A stretch of 64,000 nucleotides of DNA from Methanosaeta sp. PtaB.Bin018 (GCA_002067755.1 MVQH01000088.1:1-64000); one strand, 5' to 3'; shown: positions 27,401 to 36,937, counted from the stretch's first letter. Notes: generated by a model not told the origin, from the letters alone. Numbers and translations: made by a program.

Positions 27401-27652
27401 ATGCCCTCGAGAAGAAGCAGAGACCAACTGGTATGCATAATCCTCACCATATGTCTAGGAGAGGGGGCAACAAAGACCAAGATCATCTACGATGCGGGGC
27501 TGAATTTCAACACAGTGAAATCCTATTTGGGGTTGCTGATCAGGAAGGGCCTAATTGAGGTGGTCCAAGGGGATCTCATTCGCTATAAAACGACCCCAAA
27601 AGGGGAGAAGGCCTTGAGGTGTCTCAAGGAGCTAGAGGCCATCTATTCTTAA
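27401..27652 (+). CDS. small winged-helix transcriptional regulator (COG3432-like)
   Basis: The 83-aa protein begins MPSRRSRDQLVCIILTICL. It then has TKTKIIYDAGLNFNTVKSYL, a helix-turn-helix, and GLIEVVQGDLIRYKTTPKG, the wing. This is the common archaeal small winged-helix family. The target is unknown; its place just upstream of the atwA operon makes that operon a candidate. The gap 27653-27816 holds a promoter-like CATATAAAG near 27739. Confidence 0.75.
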   Translation: MPSRRSRDQLVCIILTICLGEGATKTKIIYDAGLNFNTVKSYLGLLIRKGLIEVVQGDLIRYKTTPKGEKALRCLKELEAIYS

Positions 27653-27816
27653 GTTGCAAAAAAGCCACTCAAAAAGCTTCTTGATTTTCGCGGCCTTTTG
27701 AGGCGCAAAATATCGTAACAATAGTTATCGGCGGAGCTCATATAAAGCCTCGGATAAACTTAAGTAGCATTGAGCCAAGGGATGATAGCGGACGAACCTT
27801 ACATTACAATGAGTTT

Positions 27817-29433
27817 ATGGGGCATGATAGTTTGGCACCTTTTATCGAGATTCGGGATTTGACAGTTCAATTCGGTGAGGATGTTGCTCTTCGAAAGATT
27901 AACCTTGTCATTGAGGAGGGCGAGTCGGTAGGGATTTTGGGCAGGAGCGGCTCTGGAAAAAGCGTACTGATGCATGTCCTGCGCGGCGTAGAGTCGTTCC
28001 AAGGAATTTCCGGGAGCGTGATCTTCCACGTGGCCCGATGCGAAAAGTGCAGGCATGTGGAGCCTCCCAGTCACGCCGGAGAAAAATGTCGTTGCGGTGG
28101 AGTACTAAGAGCCGTTGAGGCTGATTTTGTCTCTCTGGACATAAACGACCCACTGCGGCGTGACATCGTGAAAAGGATCGCCATCATGTTGCAGAGGACC
28201 TTTGCCCTTTACGGCGATGAGAGGGTAATTGTGAACGTCATGAGGGCTGTGGAGGAGACGGGAGAGTCCATGAGCGTTCACCATGCAGCCGACTTGCTAG
28301 ATGAGGTCAACCTCTCTCACAGGCTAATGCATGTTGCCAGGGAGCTGTCTGGCGGAGAAAAGCAGCGCGTTGTTCTGGCCCGCCAGCTAGCCAAGTCGCC
28401 AATGGTCCTTCTGGCAGACGAGCCTACAGGAACCCTTGATCCGTCAACCGCGAGGGTGGTGCACGATTCAATCAAACGGGCTGTCCAGGACTTCAAAATG
28501 ACCCTTATCATCACCAGCCACTGGGAAGATGTGATGGTCGAGCTGGCAGACAGGGCGATATTGCTGGACCAAGGAGAGATCAAGGCAGTGGGGGCGCCAA
28601 AAGAAGTCGCCGCCCAGTTCCTGGCCATGGCAGGAGAGCTCGGCAAGCGAGAGGAGGTTAAAGTAGGAGCTCCAATAATCAAGGCCAATAACCTGGCCAA
28701 GAGATACATCAGCATTGATCGGGGCGTGGTCAAGGCTGTAGATGACGTGAGCCTGGAAGTGAAGGAAGGGGAGATATTCGGCCTGGTAGGAGTCTCTGGA
28801 GGCGGCAAGACGACGCTATCCAAGATGGTGAGCGGCATCATCACGCCCACAAGCGGCAGCATCTCTGTTCGTGTGGGAGACGACTGGGTGGATCTCACAG
28901 TTTTAGGGTCCAATGGCCGCGGAAGAGCGACTAAATATATCGGCATTCTCCATCAGGAATATACCTTGTATCCATCCAGAAGCGTCCTTGAGAACCTGAC
29001 CGAAGCCATAGGCCTTTCACTGCCATTTGAGCTGGCAGAGAGGAAGGCCATCCATACCCTGGAGACAGTTGGATTCACCGAGGACCAGGCAGAAGCTGTT
29101 CTCACCAAGATGCCTGACGAGCTCTCAGAGGGGGAGCGCCACAGGGTAGCCATGGCACAGGTTCTGATAAAAGAGCCACGCATCGTCATCCTCGACGAGC
29201 CCACTGGAACCATGGACGCCATCACCAAGATCGAGGTCACAAAATCAATCCTCAACGCCCGCGAGGAACTGGGCGAGACCTTCGTCATAGTGAGCCACGA
29301 CATGGACTTCGTGAGGAACGTCTGCGATCGGGCGATGCTCATGCGCAATGGAAAGGCGGTATTCACAGGTCTTCCTGAGGAAGTCCTGGCCAAGATCACA
29401 GAAAAGGAAGAGAAGGAGATGCTGGGGAGTTAA
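27817..29433 (+). CDS. atwA: methyl-CoM reductase activation ATPase, component A2
   Basis: AtwA is the ATP-driven part of the system that reduces Ni of F430 to activate methyl-coenzyme M reductase. It has two ABC cassettes. The first has GRSGSGKS, LSGGEKQRV and LLADEPTG. The second has GVSGGGKT, LSEGERHRV and VILDEPTG. Between Walker A and the signature of the first cassette lies a Cys insert (CEKC...CRCGG) that may bind metal. At 538 aa it is full length. It leads a seven-gene operon of methanogenesis marker genes. Confidence 0.93.
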   Translation: MGHDSLAPFIEIRDLTVQFGEDVALRKINLVIEEGESVGILGRSGSGKSVLMHVLRGVESFQGISGSVIFHVARCEKCRHVEPPSHAGEKCRCGGVLRAVEADFVSLDINDPLRRDIVKRIAIMLQRTFALYGDERVIVNVMRAVEETGESMSVHHAADLLDEVNLSHRLMHVARELSGGEKQRVVLARQLAKSPMVLLADEPTGTLDPSTARVVHDSIKRAVQDFKMTLIITSHWEDVMVELADRAILLDQGEIKAVGAPKEVAAQFLAMAGELGKREEVKVGAPIIKANNLAKRYISIDRGVVKAVDDVSLEVKEGEIFGLVGVSGGGKTTLSKMVSGIITPTSGSISVRVGDDWVDLTVLGSNGRGRATKYIGILHQEYTLYPSRSVLENLTEAIGLSLPFELAERKAIHTLETVGFTEDQAEAVLTKMPDELSEGERHRVAMAQVLIKEPRIVILDEPTGTMDAITKIEVTKSILNAREELGETFVIVSHDMDFVRNVCDRAMLMRNGKAVFTGLPEEVLAKITEKEEKEMLGS

Positions 29434-29434
29434 T

Positions 29435-30961
29435 TTGAGAGTCTTTGTTGATGGCAGAGAGATCGAGCTTGGCGAGGGGGCATGCCTTGGAGACGCCCTT
29501 GTAAAAGCAGGTGCGGACCCAGCCGAGGGCGCTATCGTAGGAGTCGTCAGTGGCAGGGGCGAAAGATCGCGCCAAACCAACTCGTATTGGCTCAACACCA
29601 CCAAGGGCAAGCTCAGAATAGAGCTTTTGAATACTGACCTGCAAAATGTCTGGCACGAGAGCGTAGCCAAGATCCAGGGATGTGAGGTGAGATGGGCTTC
29701 GGCAGATGGCATTGCCTTCGGGCCGTTCGCATCGTCTCTCTCCTTCAGTCGCGAGGCTCACGAGTATAACCGCTGGGATGTGGTGCTGGGAGCTGCAGGA
29801 TTTGAGGCCGAGAAGACCCATCTCATCTTCGTGCGCAGAAGGCATGCTGCGGTTTATGGGGCACCAATAGATGGAGGCAGGCTTGCCCATGTAGTTGGCG
29901 GCAAGAACACCCTGGATCGGCTCGAAACAGGAGATAAAATCTTAGGAATTGAGCCAGTCGTAGAATGGCAGGATCTCACAGAAAAGCTGGCCACGATGGA
30001 CAGATCTCTTCCCTTGGGGGACGGCATGGAGATCTTCACTCAGATCATTGTTGAACTCATCGAAGATGCGCCAGAAGGAGCTGAATTTTTCCTGGCCTTG
30101 ACCCGCGATGGGACCTTCAAGGTCGATTCAGTATCCAGCTCGTATATCTCCTCAGATCAATTGTTGACCGAGCCCATAGTCTTCGAGCACCGCGAACCAA
30201 GGCTCGAAGGCGCTGTCACAGTGAGAACAAGCGGCAGGGGCCTTGGCAGGATCTTCATATACAAAGCTGACCGCACCTCAAATCCCGGCCATTCTGTGGT
30301 GGCGCGCGTCAATTCCGGAATGGACCTGGTGAAGCTCGCAGAGCCCGGCCAGCTGGTGACAGTACGGGTGAAGCCTGAGCGCATCATTCTCATGGGCTCC
30401 AAGCTGGCTGATGCCCTCTCCCTCCTGAAGGCTCAGGGAATTGAATCAGAGGTGGAAGGCCATACTGGCGATGATGCCGTGGTGGTGGCGCAAGATCCAA
30501 AAACCACCATGCAGATCCTAAAAGACAGGAAAGTGAAGCTTGTTGCCATTCCAGCCAGCCACCTCATCTCCATTGAGCTTTACTATGACAAAGCTCCCAA
30601 GACTCTGGATTACTTCCGTCATGTAACGGGCCTAAAAGAAAGGCCAGTAGGCCCTCTGCCCGTCTATTTTGTATATGAAAATACTCTGCTCTTCAAGCCC
30701 CAGATAGATGCCGTCAGCTATAAGGAATTGCTTCCTGAGAACAAGCCCACGGGTCTGGTGCCTGCTGGCGCAATAGGCGTCTCCAATCAGGTGGCAAAGA
30801 AGATAGGACTTGTTGGGGTGAGGCTTGTGCAGGACAAGCGTTACGGGCCTTCAGGAGAGAAATTCGAGGCGACGAACATCATCGGCAGGGTCCTAGAGCC
30901 TGAGAAGCTTCAAGATGTCAAGGAAGGAGAGACGATTTATGTTCAGGAGGTGCGCAAATGA
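29435..30961 (+). CDS. mmp3: methanogenesis marker protein 3 (UPF0288)
   Basis: The protein of about 509 aa begins with a ubiquitin-like segment (VFVDGREIELGEGACLGDAL). Later come NPGHSVVARVNSGMDLVKLA and the C-terminal region with VVAQDPKTTMQILKDRK, the pattern of marker protein 3. I chose TTG 29435, which has GGGGAG upstream and lies one base after the atwA stop. Mmp3 is reported in MCR-activation complexes. The stop overlaps mmp6 (ATGA). Confidence 0.9.
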   Translation: MRVFVDGREIELGEGACLGDALVKAGADPAEGAIVGVVSGRGERSRQTNSYWLNTTKGKLRIELLNTDLQNVWHESVAKIQGCEVRWASADGIAFGPFASSLSFSREAHEYNRWDVVLGAAGFEAEKTHLIFVRRRHAAVYGAPIDGGRLAHVVGGKNTLDRLETGDKILGIEPVVEWQDLTEKLATMDRSLPLGDGMEIFTQIIVELIEDAPEGAEFFLALTRDGTFKVDSVSSSYISSDQLLTEPIVFEHREPRLEGAVTVRTSGRGLGRIFIYKADRTSNPGHSVVARVNSGMDLVKLAEPGQLVTVRVKPERIILMGSKLADALSLLKAQGIESEVEGHTGDDAVVVAQDPKTTMQILKDRKVKLVAIPASHLISIELYYDKAPKTLDYFRHVTGLKERPVGPLPVYFVYENTLLFKPQIDAVSYKELLPENKPTGLVPAGAIGVSNQVAKKIGLVGVRLVQDKRYGPSGEKFEATNIIGRVLEPEKLQDVKEGETIYVQEVRK

Positions 30962-31374
30962 AGGTCACGAAGTACGTTATAACATCCTCTGAGTCGGACA
31001 TTCTTCCCTCGGATATTGCCATGAAGATTTATGGTTCAAAATACGATGTCAACGTCAAAGAGACCTGCTTTGGTGTGATGGTCAATGGCGAAGAGGAGGT
31101 TGTAGACGCTCTGGTGAAGGATATCAGGGCTCTGGACCCTGCGGGCATCTTCATCAAGGATAGAGGCTTCCCGCCAGGCGATCCCAGACGCTGCCGGGGC
31201 CACAGAGGCGGCGGAGCACGGCCGGGCTTTTACATGATCGAGTCCGAGTCGAAGATGCTGCCCATGATATCAAGGGCGCTGGCCTCCGGCGGCGAAGTCA
31301 CCGCGATTCCTGAGAAGAAGAAGCCACTTTTGCCCAGCAGACTGGAAGAAATCATTAAAGAGGATCTATCCTGA
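30958..31374 (+). CDS. mmp6: methanogenesis marker protein 6
   Basis: This 138-aa protein of the marker 6 family begins KVTKYVITSSESDILPSDIA and has CFGVMVNGEEEVVDALVKDI. A very conserved GDPRRCRGHRGGGARPGFYM segment lies in the middle. The precise function is unknown; linkage with mmp3, mmp5, mmp15 and mmp17 ties it to MCR maturation or activation. It overlaps mmp3 by 4 nt. Confidence 0.9.
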   Translation: MKVTKYVITSSESDILPSDIAMKIYGSKYDVNVKETCFGVMVNGEEEVVDALVKDIRALDPAGIFIKDRGFPPGDPRRCRGHRGGGARPGFYMIESESKMLPMISRALASGGEVTAIPEKKKPLLPSRLEEIIKEDLS

Positions 31375-31383
31375 GGTACATCA

Positions 31384-31821
31384 ATGTCAAAAGTCATCGT
31401 TTATCCTCCGACCAGCATGATACTCTCGGACCTTGTGGAGAGGATGGGCCACAAAGCGCTAGTAGTTCCCGAAAGGGTGCGCGAGCTCGTCACTGCAAAT
31501 GACGTCCAGTCCCCTCCGCTGAACGTCACCCCTGAAGAGCCGAAGAAAGGGTTGCGCTATGCAGCCGTTGATGTGCCATCGGGGGTGAGGGGCAGAATGG
31601 CTCTGATCGGGCCCCTGATCGAGGAAGCAGAGGCTGCTATAATCGTCGAAGATCCAGGATGGTTGACCGGCTGTGCAGGCTGCAGCCGGACCAACGAGCT
31701 GGTGAGGCTGCTCATCCGGACCAAGGGGATACCTGTGCTTGACCTGAACTATCCCACAGACGATGCGCAGGCAAAGGTGTTTGTGCAGAAGATCAGGGCC
31801 TTCTTGGAGGGATTGAAGTGA
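31384..31821 (+). CDS. mmp5: methanogenesis marker protein 5
   Basis: The 145-aa protein has [20 protein letters not shown] at its start and an [20 protein letters not shown] segment whose CxxC could bind metal. The pattern is that of marker protein 5. A GAGGTAC lies upstream of ATG 31384. The stop overlaps the mmp15 start (GTGA). The function is unknown. Confidence 0.88.
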   Translation: MSKVIVYPPTSMILSDLVERMGHKALVVPERVRELVTANDVQSPPLNVTPEEPKKGLRYAAVDVPSGVRGRMALIGPLIEEAEAAIIVEDPGWLTGCAGCSRTNELVRLLIRTKGIPVLDLNYPTDDAQAKVFVQKIRAFLEGLK

Positions 31822-33044
31822 TTCGCATTGCACAGCTCTCTTGCGGCTCGGAGTACAGCGGAATTCAAAAGGAGATCGAGCGAGCTGCTGAGACGGTGGG
31901 CGCAAAGATCGTCTACCCAGAGGTCTCTTTGGAGGACATACTAAATGTCGAGAAAAATTTCGGCGTCAAGGTTGCCTCAGGAGATCTGAACCTTGCCATG
32001 GCTCGCGCTGTGCGGATCGTGGAGAATCCAGATCTTGCGGATGCCGTGATCGTCATGACATGCTTCCGCTGTGCTGAAGCTGCCATCATCAGGTCTGAGA
32101 TTCGAAAATTCATTCATGAACATTCCAGGATTCCTGTTTTGAGCTACTCTTTCACAGAGAGGACGACTGCGGAGACCCTTCTCACGAGGATGGAGGCCCT
32201 GGTTACGACCGTCAAATACCGAGGTCTTCTGGCACGCGAGAGGCAGAAGGGCCTCACAGCGGGAATCGACTCAGGATCCACCACCACAAAATCTGTGATC
32301 ATGAGGGACAATGAGGTGATCGGCACCGGCTGGGTTCCAACCACAGAGGTCTTGAAGAGCGCCGAAGATGCATTTGACGCAGCCATAAAGATGGCTGGCA
32401 TCAAAAAAGAGGAGATCCAGGCAGTGGGTGTGACGGGCTACGGCCGCTTTCTGGTAGGAAAGCACATCAACGCCAGGCTGATTCAGGAGGAGATCACAGT
32501 CAACTCCAAAGGAGCTGTCTTCCTCTCCGACGCACAAAGGGGTCCTGCTACAGTGATCGATATCGGCGGCATGGACAATAAGGCCATCTCAGTGCAAGAT
32601 GGGATACCTGGCGGTTTTACAATGGGCGGCATCTGTGCTGGAGCCTCGGGAAGATTCCTCGAGCTGACTGCAAGACGCCTCGGCGTTGATATCACACAGC
32701 TCGGCAAATTGGCGCTGAAAGGCGATTTCAGGAATGTGGCCATGAACAGCTACTGCATCGTATTCGGCACGCAGAGCTTAGTAAACAGCCTCTCAATGGG
32801 CTGCAAACCGGAGGATGTGGCGATGGCCGCATGCCATTCAGTGGCCGAGCAGGTCTATGAGCAGCAATTGCAGGAGGTCGAGGTAAAAGAGCCAGTGATC
32901 ATGGTTGGCGGGACCTCCCTCATCGAGGGTCTGCCGCGCGCTATGGAGGAGCTTCTCCATGTCAAGGTACTGGTGCCTAAGAACGCTCAATACATCGGCG
33001 CAGTAGGCGCTGCGCTCCTGGTCTCGGGGCTGCTGGAGGGCTGA
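31818..33044 (+). CDS. mmp15: methanogenesis marker protein 15 (activase-like ATPase)
   Basis: The 408-aa protein has an N-terminal part of ~140 residues, then a BadF/BadG-type ASKHA ATPase domain: [20 protein letters not shown] (phosphate loop), [20 protein letters not shown], and [19 protein letters not shown] with a Cys that in activases binds the shared [4Fe-4S]. This resembles activators of 2-hydroxyacyl-CoA dehydratases, so it may drive ATP-coupled electron transfer. It starts at GTG 31818 inside the mmp5 stop. Confidence 0.9.
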   Translation: MIRIAQLSCGSEYSGIQKEIERAAETVGAKIVYPEVSLEDILNVEKNFGVKVASGDLNLAMARAVRIVENPDLADAVIVMTCFRCAEAAIIRSEIRKFIHEHSRIPVLSYSFTERTTAETLLTRMEALVTTVKYRGLLARERQKGLTAGIDSGSTTTKSVIMRDNEVIGTGWVPTTEVLKSAEDAFDAAIKMAGIKKEEIQAVGVTGYGRFLVGKHINARLIQEEITVNSKGAVFLSDAQRGPATVIDIGGMDNKAISVQDGIPGGFTMGGICAGASGRFLELTARRLGVDITQLGKLALKGDFRNVAMNSYCIVFGTQSLVNSLSMGCKPEDVAMAACHSVAEQVYEQQLQEVEVKEPVIMVGGTSLIEGLPRAMEELLHVKVLVPKNAQYIGAVGAALLVSGLLEG

Positions 33045-33045
33045 G

Positions 33046-33618
33046 ATGGACCCCATGGAGGTCTTCAAGATCGAGGTCACAGGGCAGGAGGATTTCGGGA
33101 GGAAAAAGTACCGTGAGCTCATCATGGACATCTTGCAGGACCTGGGTCTGATCAGGTCTATCGGCAGGCTTTACGTTTACATCGACGTCATGGAACCGAT
33201 CTTTGCCGTTTACGGCCTGCTGAGAAGCGGAATTCCACCGCTCACAGTCAAGGATGTGGGCGATGTGATGAAGGCAGAAGGCGGCTACCAGATCAAGATC
33301 AATGATGAAGAGCACATGGCAGATCTTCTCAGGGTCTTGTGGGATCGATATGGTCGAGAGAGAGTGGAACAGCCTGTGCGCGACGTCGTGATCATTGCCT
33401 CTGATACCGATCCTTCAGGGCTCATGGTAGCGGACCTGGAGGCAGAGTTCCTGCAAGATCTGACAGATGGCCTGATAAGGGTGGCTCCAGAAGGTTTTCG
33501 TAACCGACGCAACGAAATGACCAAAGACAGCTTCTTTTTTATAGCAGCCGAGGAGACCCTAACCCCGGAATTGATTGCCAAGACGAAAGAGAAGGTCAGG
33601 GAGATGGAAAATGCTTGA
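33046..33618 (+). CDS. mmp17: methanogenesis marker protein 17
   Basis: The 190-aa protein begins near MEVFKIEVTGQEDFGRKKYR and has LYVYIDVMEPIFAVYGLLR and DVVIIASDTDPSGLMVADLE, the marker 17 pattern. Mmp17 has been found with AtwA, Mmp3, Mmp7 and McrC in MCR-activating complexes. The start is one base after the mmp15 stop, and the end overlaps mmp7 by 8 nt. Confidence 0.9.
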   Translation: MDPMEVFKIEVTGQEDFGRKKYRELIMDILQDLGLIRSIGRLYVYIDVMEPIFAVYGLLRSGIPPLTVKDVGDVMKAEGGYQIKINDEEHMADLLRVLWDRYGRERVEQPVRDVVIIASDTDPSGLMVADLEAEFLQDLTDGLIRVAPEGFRNRRNEMTKDSFFFIAAEETLTPELIAKTKEKVREMENA

Positions 33619-34534
33619 GCCTGTGATGTTCACCGGAGGGTTGTACAAGCACGACCTGGTCATAGAGCTGGTGGAGGATCTGGGCGGATACGTTCTGCAA
33701 AAGAATGTGACGCAGAGCGAGGTCATCCTTCTGATCCTGATTCCTTCTGAGGACAAGCCAGTCCTTGAGAGCCTGATAAAAGAGCTGCGGGGCGAGCTGG
33801 TGCGAGCTCCCCTGGCAGGAACTGAGGTGGCAGTTGTAACGCCCACCTTGGCCATACACCACCTGCCGCACACAGCCTGCGACATTGCCGAGTATCTGCG
33901 CCGCCATGGCTCCAAGACGAATATGATAGGGCTGGCCCGTGGAGTAGGTCAGGAGATAGCCCAGATAAATGAATATGAGACTTCTCTGATCAACGAACAC
34001 GATGCTGCAGTCTTCATCTTCGGCAACTTTAAAGAGTGCATCAAAAGGAAAGAGAGCCTGTATCGGAACATCAGTGTGCCGGTCGTGGTCACTGGAGGGC
34101 CTGAGATATCGAAAGCCGAGCTGCCATACGCCTTCGAGTATGTTTCGTCCGTCGGGCGCGTGGCGCACAGGGCCAGGAAGGCCACTGAGATAGGGACGTT
34201 GGATAGAATCGTCGAGGCTGCAGGCAGAGCGCTTGATAAAACGAGAGCCGAGATGGCCAAGGACCCTCTTACGACATCTCCGCCCCGCGTGATGGATGCA
34301 GTGCGAGAACAAGTCCCGGACGTAGAGTTATCTTATTCGCCTCTGCCAATTGCGCTCAACCTCAACGGCTTGCGGGTAAAGCTGCCATACGACAGCTACA
34401 AGGACCTAGTTGGGGCTGTATCATTCGATGAGGGAGTGAAGCTGGGGGAGATCGCCACTGTAAGGCCTTCTCGAATGAAAGACTATATACTTGTGAGGAT
34501 ATTGCCTGCTTCTGAGACAGGGTTCGTCTTTTAG
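33611..34534 (+). CDS. mmp7: methanogenesis marker protein 7
   Basis: The 307-aa protein starts MLEPVMFTGGLYKHDLVIEL. It has LRGELVRAPLAGTEVAVVTP, THLAIHHLPHTACDIAEYLR-like text, and NLNGLRVKLPYDSYK. It belongs to the marker 7/McrC-related group, a component of MCR activation. I chose ATG 33611, which overlaps mmp17 by 8 nt. It is the last gene of the atwA operon; the next gene is 25 nt on and may be co-transcribed. Confidence 0.88.
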   Translation: MLEPVMFTGGLYKHDLVIELVEDLGGYVLQKNVTQSEVILLILIPSEDKPVLESLIKELRGELVRAPLAGTEVAVVTPTLAIHHLPHTACDIAEYLRRHGSKTNMIGLARGVGQEIAQINEYETSLINEHDAAVFIFGNFKECIKRKESLYRNISVPVVVTGGPEISKAELPYAFEYVSSVGRVAHRARKATEIGTLDRIVEAAGRALDKTRAEMAKDPLTTSPPRVMDAVREQVPDVELSYSPLPIALNLNGLRVKLPYDSYKDLVGAVSFDEGVKLGEIATVRPSRMKDYILVRILPASETGFVF

Positions 34535-34559
34535 CCTGAACTTTAGGAGCCAGCACAAA

Positions 34560-35036
34560 ATGCCACAGACAGGGACGAGACTCATGAGCTTCGAAGAGGA
34601 GCTGGACGCCATTCTGACGAAAGGCAAGGAAAAATCTGCAGAGGATATCTTGAAGACCATTGAGAGCACTTACGGAGAGGTTCCTTATGTCTTTCAGTTC
34701 ATGAAGGACAACCCGGAGATGCTCATCACCAAGGTACTACAGAACAATGCAATCTTGCGAAGCTCTGCTCTGGATGCCAGGACTGTCGAGCTGATATCGG
34801 TTGCAGTCTCGGCAGCGATGAGGTGCAGCCACTGCCTGAAACTGCATATCCGTGTGGCTTCAAATCTTGGAATACCAGATGAAGAGATCTCTGCAGCCAT
34901 CTTCCTGGCCGGCAACCTTGTCAATGCCAGCGTGCTGGCCACTGCCACACGACATCTGGATGAAGAGAGGGATGTTTGCCGTGTCTGCGAGATCAACAGC
35001 GAGGCCTGCGAGATACACAGGGCAAAAAAAGAGTGA
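34560..35036 (+). CDS. AhpD/carboxymuconolactone decarboxylase-like protein
   Basis: The 158-aa alpha-helical protein carries the AhpD-type active site RCSHCLKLHIRVASNLGI, a CxxC plus nearby His, typical of peroxidase/disulfide reductases. A second Cys group lies at the C-terminus (CRVCEINSEACEIH), which is unusual and may bind metal. ATG 34584 is an alternative start, giving MSFEEELDAI. Its place 25 nt after mmp7 suggests a redox-protective role for the MCR-activation system, an inference. Confidence 0.8.
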   Translation: MPQTGTRLMSFEEELDAILTKGKEKSAEDILKTIESTYGEVPYVFQFMKDNPEMLITKVLQNNAILRSSALDARTVELISVAVSAAMRCSHCLKLHIRVASNLGIPDEEISAAIFLAGNLVNASVLATATRHLDEERDVCRVCEINSEACEIHRAKKE

Positions 35037-35072
35037 CTGCGTCCACAGTCACGAGCCTTCGGTGAGGTGCGA

Positions 35073-35366
35073 ATGCCCATAGACGACCCCTCCGACCCAG
35101 ATGGGAAAGCCAAGTGGTGGGAGACTGCTGAAGAGCACAGGTTTGCACTTGAGGTCTTGCAGCTCCCGCTCAGACGCGAGATCCTGAGATTTATCTCAAG
35201 TGGATTGAAAAGCGAAGAGCAAATCGAAAACGAGTTCAAAAATCGGCTAACCTGGTATCACCTTTCCATGCTGGTCAAAGCCCTGGTAATCGAGCGATCA
35301 GCAGGCGGCTACAAAGCTACGCCCACAGGAGTGCTGTATTTAGAGAAGGTCGAATCCAGACGATGA
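35073..35366 (+). CDS. winged-helix DNA-binding protein
   Basis: The 97-aa protein has an N-terminal acidic stretch, then EVLQLPLRREILRFISSGLK. LTWYHLSMLVKALVIERSAGG and YKATPTGVLYLE form the recognition helix and wing of an ArsR-like fold. GAGGTG lies just upstream of ATG 35073. No metal-binding Cys cluster is seen. The regulated gene is unknown; AhpD and mscL are the neighbours. Confidence 0.7.
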   Translation: MPIDDPSDPDGKAKWWETAEEHRFALEVLQLPLRREILRFISSGLKSEEQIENEFKNRLTWYHLSMLVKALVIERSAGGYKATPTGVLYLEKVESRR

Positions 35367-35453
35367 TTGTTGCTTGAAATTGCCCATGTTCAGGCCAAAA
35401 GAATTTATATTTTGGCGTATTATATGAACATTAGTTTTTGTGATTGCGGGGTT

Positions 35454-35900
35454 ATGGACATGGGATTTATGAGCGAGTTTAAGGAGTTCGCCATGAAGGG
35501 CAACGTAATGGACATGGCGATTGGTATCATTATCGGCGCAGCCTTTGGAAGCATTGTCAACTCCCTGGTGAAGGACATCATCATGCCACCCTTAGGGCTT
35601 ATCCTGGGCAGGGTGAACTTCACAGATCTGTTCATATCCCTGGATGGTAAGACCTATGCATCGCTAGCAGAAGCCCAGGCGGCTGCGGCGCCCACCATAA
35701 ACTACGGTCTTTTCATAAACACCATTATCAACTTCCTGATAGTTGCCCTGGCGATATTCGTGGTGATAAGAAAGATAAATGAAATGAAGAAAAAGCCTGC
35801 ACCGCCTGAGCCCAACACAAAAGAGTGCCCATACTGCAAGGAGACCATCCCCAAGGCAGCAGTCAAATGCTCACATTGCACCTCAGATCTGAGCGCATAG
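35454..35900 (+). CDS. mscL: large-conductance mechanosensitive channel with C-terminal zinc ribbon
   Basis: MscL opens under membrane tension to release solutes. The typical SEFKEFAMKGNVMDMAIGII GIT-like first helix, then VKDIIMPPLGLILGRVNF and a second membrane helix (FINTIINFLIVALAIFVVI), are present. The C-terminus adds CPYCKETIPKAAVKCSHC, a double-CxxC zinc ribbon, replacing the usual helical bundle end. Starts at 35454, 35460 and 35469 are all possible; the last matches the usual MSxxKEF start. Confidence 0.88.
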   Translation: MDMGFMSEFKEFAMKGNVMDMAIGIIIGAAFGSIVNSLVKDIIMPPLGLILGRVNFTDLFISLDGKTYASLAEAQAAAAPTINYGLFINTIINFLIVALAIFVVIRKINEMKKKPAPPEPNTKECPYCKETIPKAAVKCSHCTSDLSA

Positions 35901-35968
35901 CCGAAGCTCAAATTTTTTACCGCACTTTTAAGATTCGGTAGTGCTACTCGCCAATGAATTGGCTGGGA

Positions 35969-36937
35969 CTAGCCCTGAGTTCGTCCTAAAAAGGCTTCCA
36001 GCAGCCTTGCCACGGCATAGGCCGGGAAGACGTCCGATACCTCAGGGCTATACCTCTCCGAGAGCGGGACGCACTCCAGCCCGAGAAACGAGGCTGCTTT
36101 GGCGATCGATCTCTCTCCAATTCCAGCTGCCATCACTCTTGACAGCCTGTGCCTCTCCACCTGTCTCTCGATCGCAGCAACTAAAAGTCTATGTTGACAG
36201 TCGCTGGCCTGCTCGGCTATGGCCAGCGCGCCTATCTCGCCGATCTCCTCCAGATCTGAGCAGACAGTCCTTGCAAGTCTGCGAAGGGCGGATATCCGGT
36301 CCTTTCCATAGCCGTCGGGCGTATCGCATGCATAGCGATCCTGGGATATCTGGCCCAGGGCCAAGTAGGCATCGGCTGTGATGGCAAAGAGCTCTGGAGA
36401 GAGAGGCACGCGGTCACCTCTGATTCGGGCCGTGGGCATCAGGGCTCCCAGGGCAGTCCGGAGACATCCAGTGTAAACAAGTTCGCCCCGGGCCAGCCTT
36501 TGAAAATCAGTCTTGGCAGCAAGTGGCTTTCCTTTGATCGGGATCAGGTCGGTGGTTGTGCTGCCCATGTCAACGAACAGGCCATCTCCAACCTCCTCGG
36601 CAAGCAGCGCCGCAGAGGCGGACCAGTTTGCAGCGGCGAGCTGCATTGGGTCGTTCCAGATAAAACCGCTCGCCCCCCAGAAGTGTACCGGGCAGTGGAA
36701 AGCCTTCTTTGCCGCAGCCGTTAGACTCTCAATCCCCTCTCGCTTGCAAGAGAAGCAGTCTGCAAGCTCGCCTGTGATGACTGCTGCAACAGCCTCCGGC
36801 TCGAGGGCTGCGAATCGGCTAAGCGCCTCGCCCAGGGGCGCGCCCTTCCAGAGGGGCAGGTAAATGCTCTTTGCGATGCTTCCATCTGCAGAGCACACTT
36901 TGGTGTTGGCCCCCCCAATATCCAGGCCCAGAATCAT
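35969..36937 (-). CDS. mfnF: methanofuran biosynthesis protein MfnF
   Basis: MfnF couples the furan-methyl phosphate to (gamma-glutamyl)tyramine in methanofuran synthesis. The 322-aa protein shows the ASKHA-type MILGLDIGGANTKV start and FVDMGSTTTDLIPIKGKPLA. GELVYTGCLRTALGALMP and GYGKDRISALRRLART follow. I chose ATG 36937, where homology begins; upstream in-frame ATGs extend into the divergent FrhB promoter. mfnB is 5 kb away. Confidence 0.87.
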   Translation of the reverse strand: MILGLDIGGANTKVCSADGSIAKSIYLPLWKGAPLGEALSRFAALEPEAVAAVITGELADCFSCKREGIESLTAAAKKAFHCPVHFWGASGFIWNDPMQLAAANWSASAALLAEEVGDGLFVDMGSTTTDLIPIKGKPLAAKTDFQRLARGELVYTGCLRTALGALMPTARIRGDRVPLSPELFAITADAYLALGQISQDRYACDTPDGYGKDRISALRRLARTVCSDLEEIGEIGALAIAEQASDCQHRLLVAAIERQVERHRLSRVMAAGIGERSIAKAASFLGLECVPLSERYSPEVSDVFPAYAVARLLEAFLGRTQG

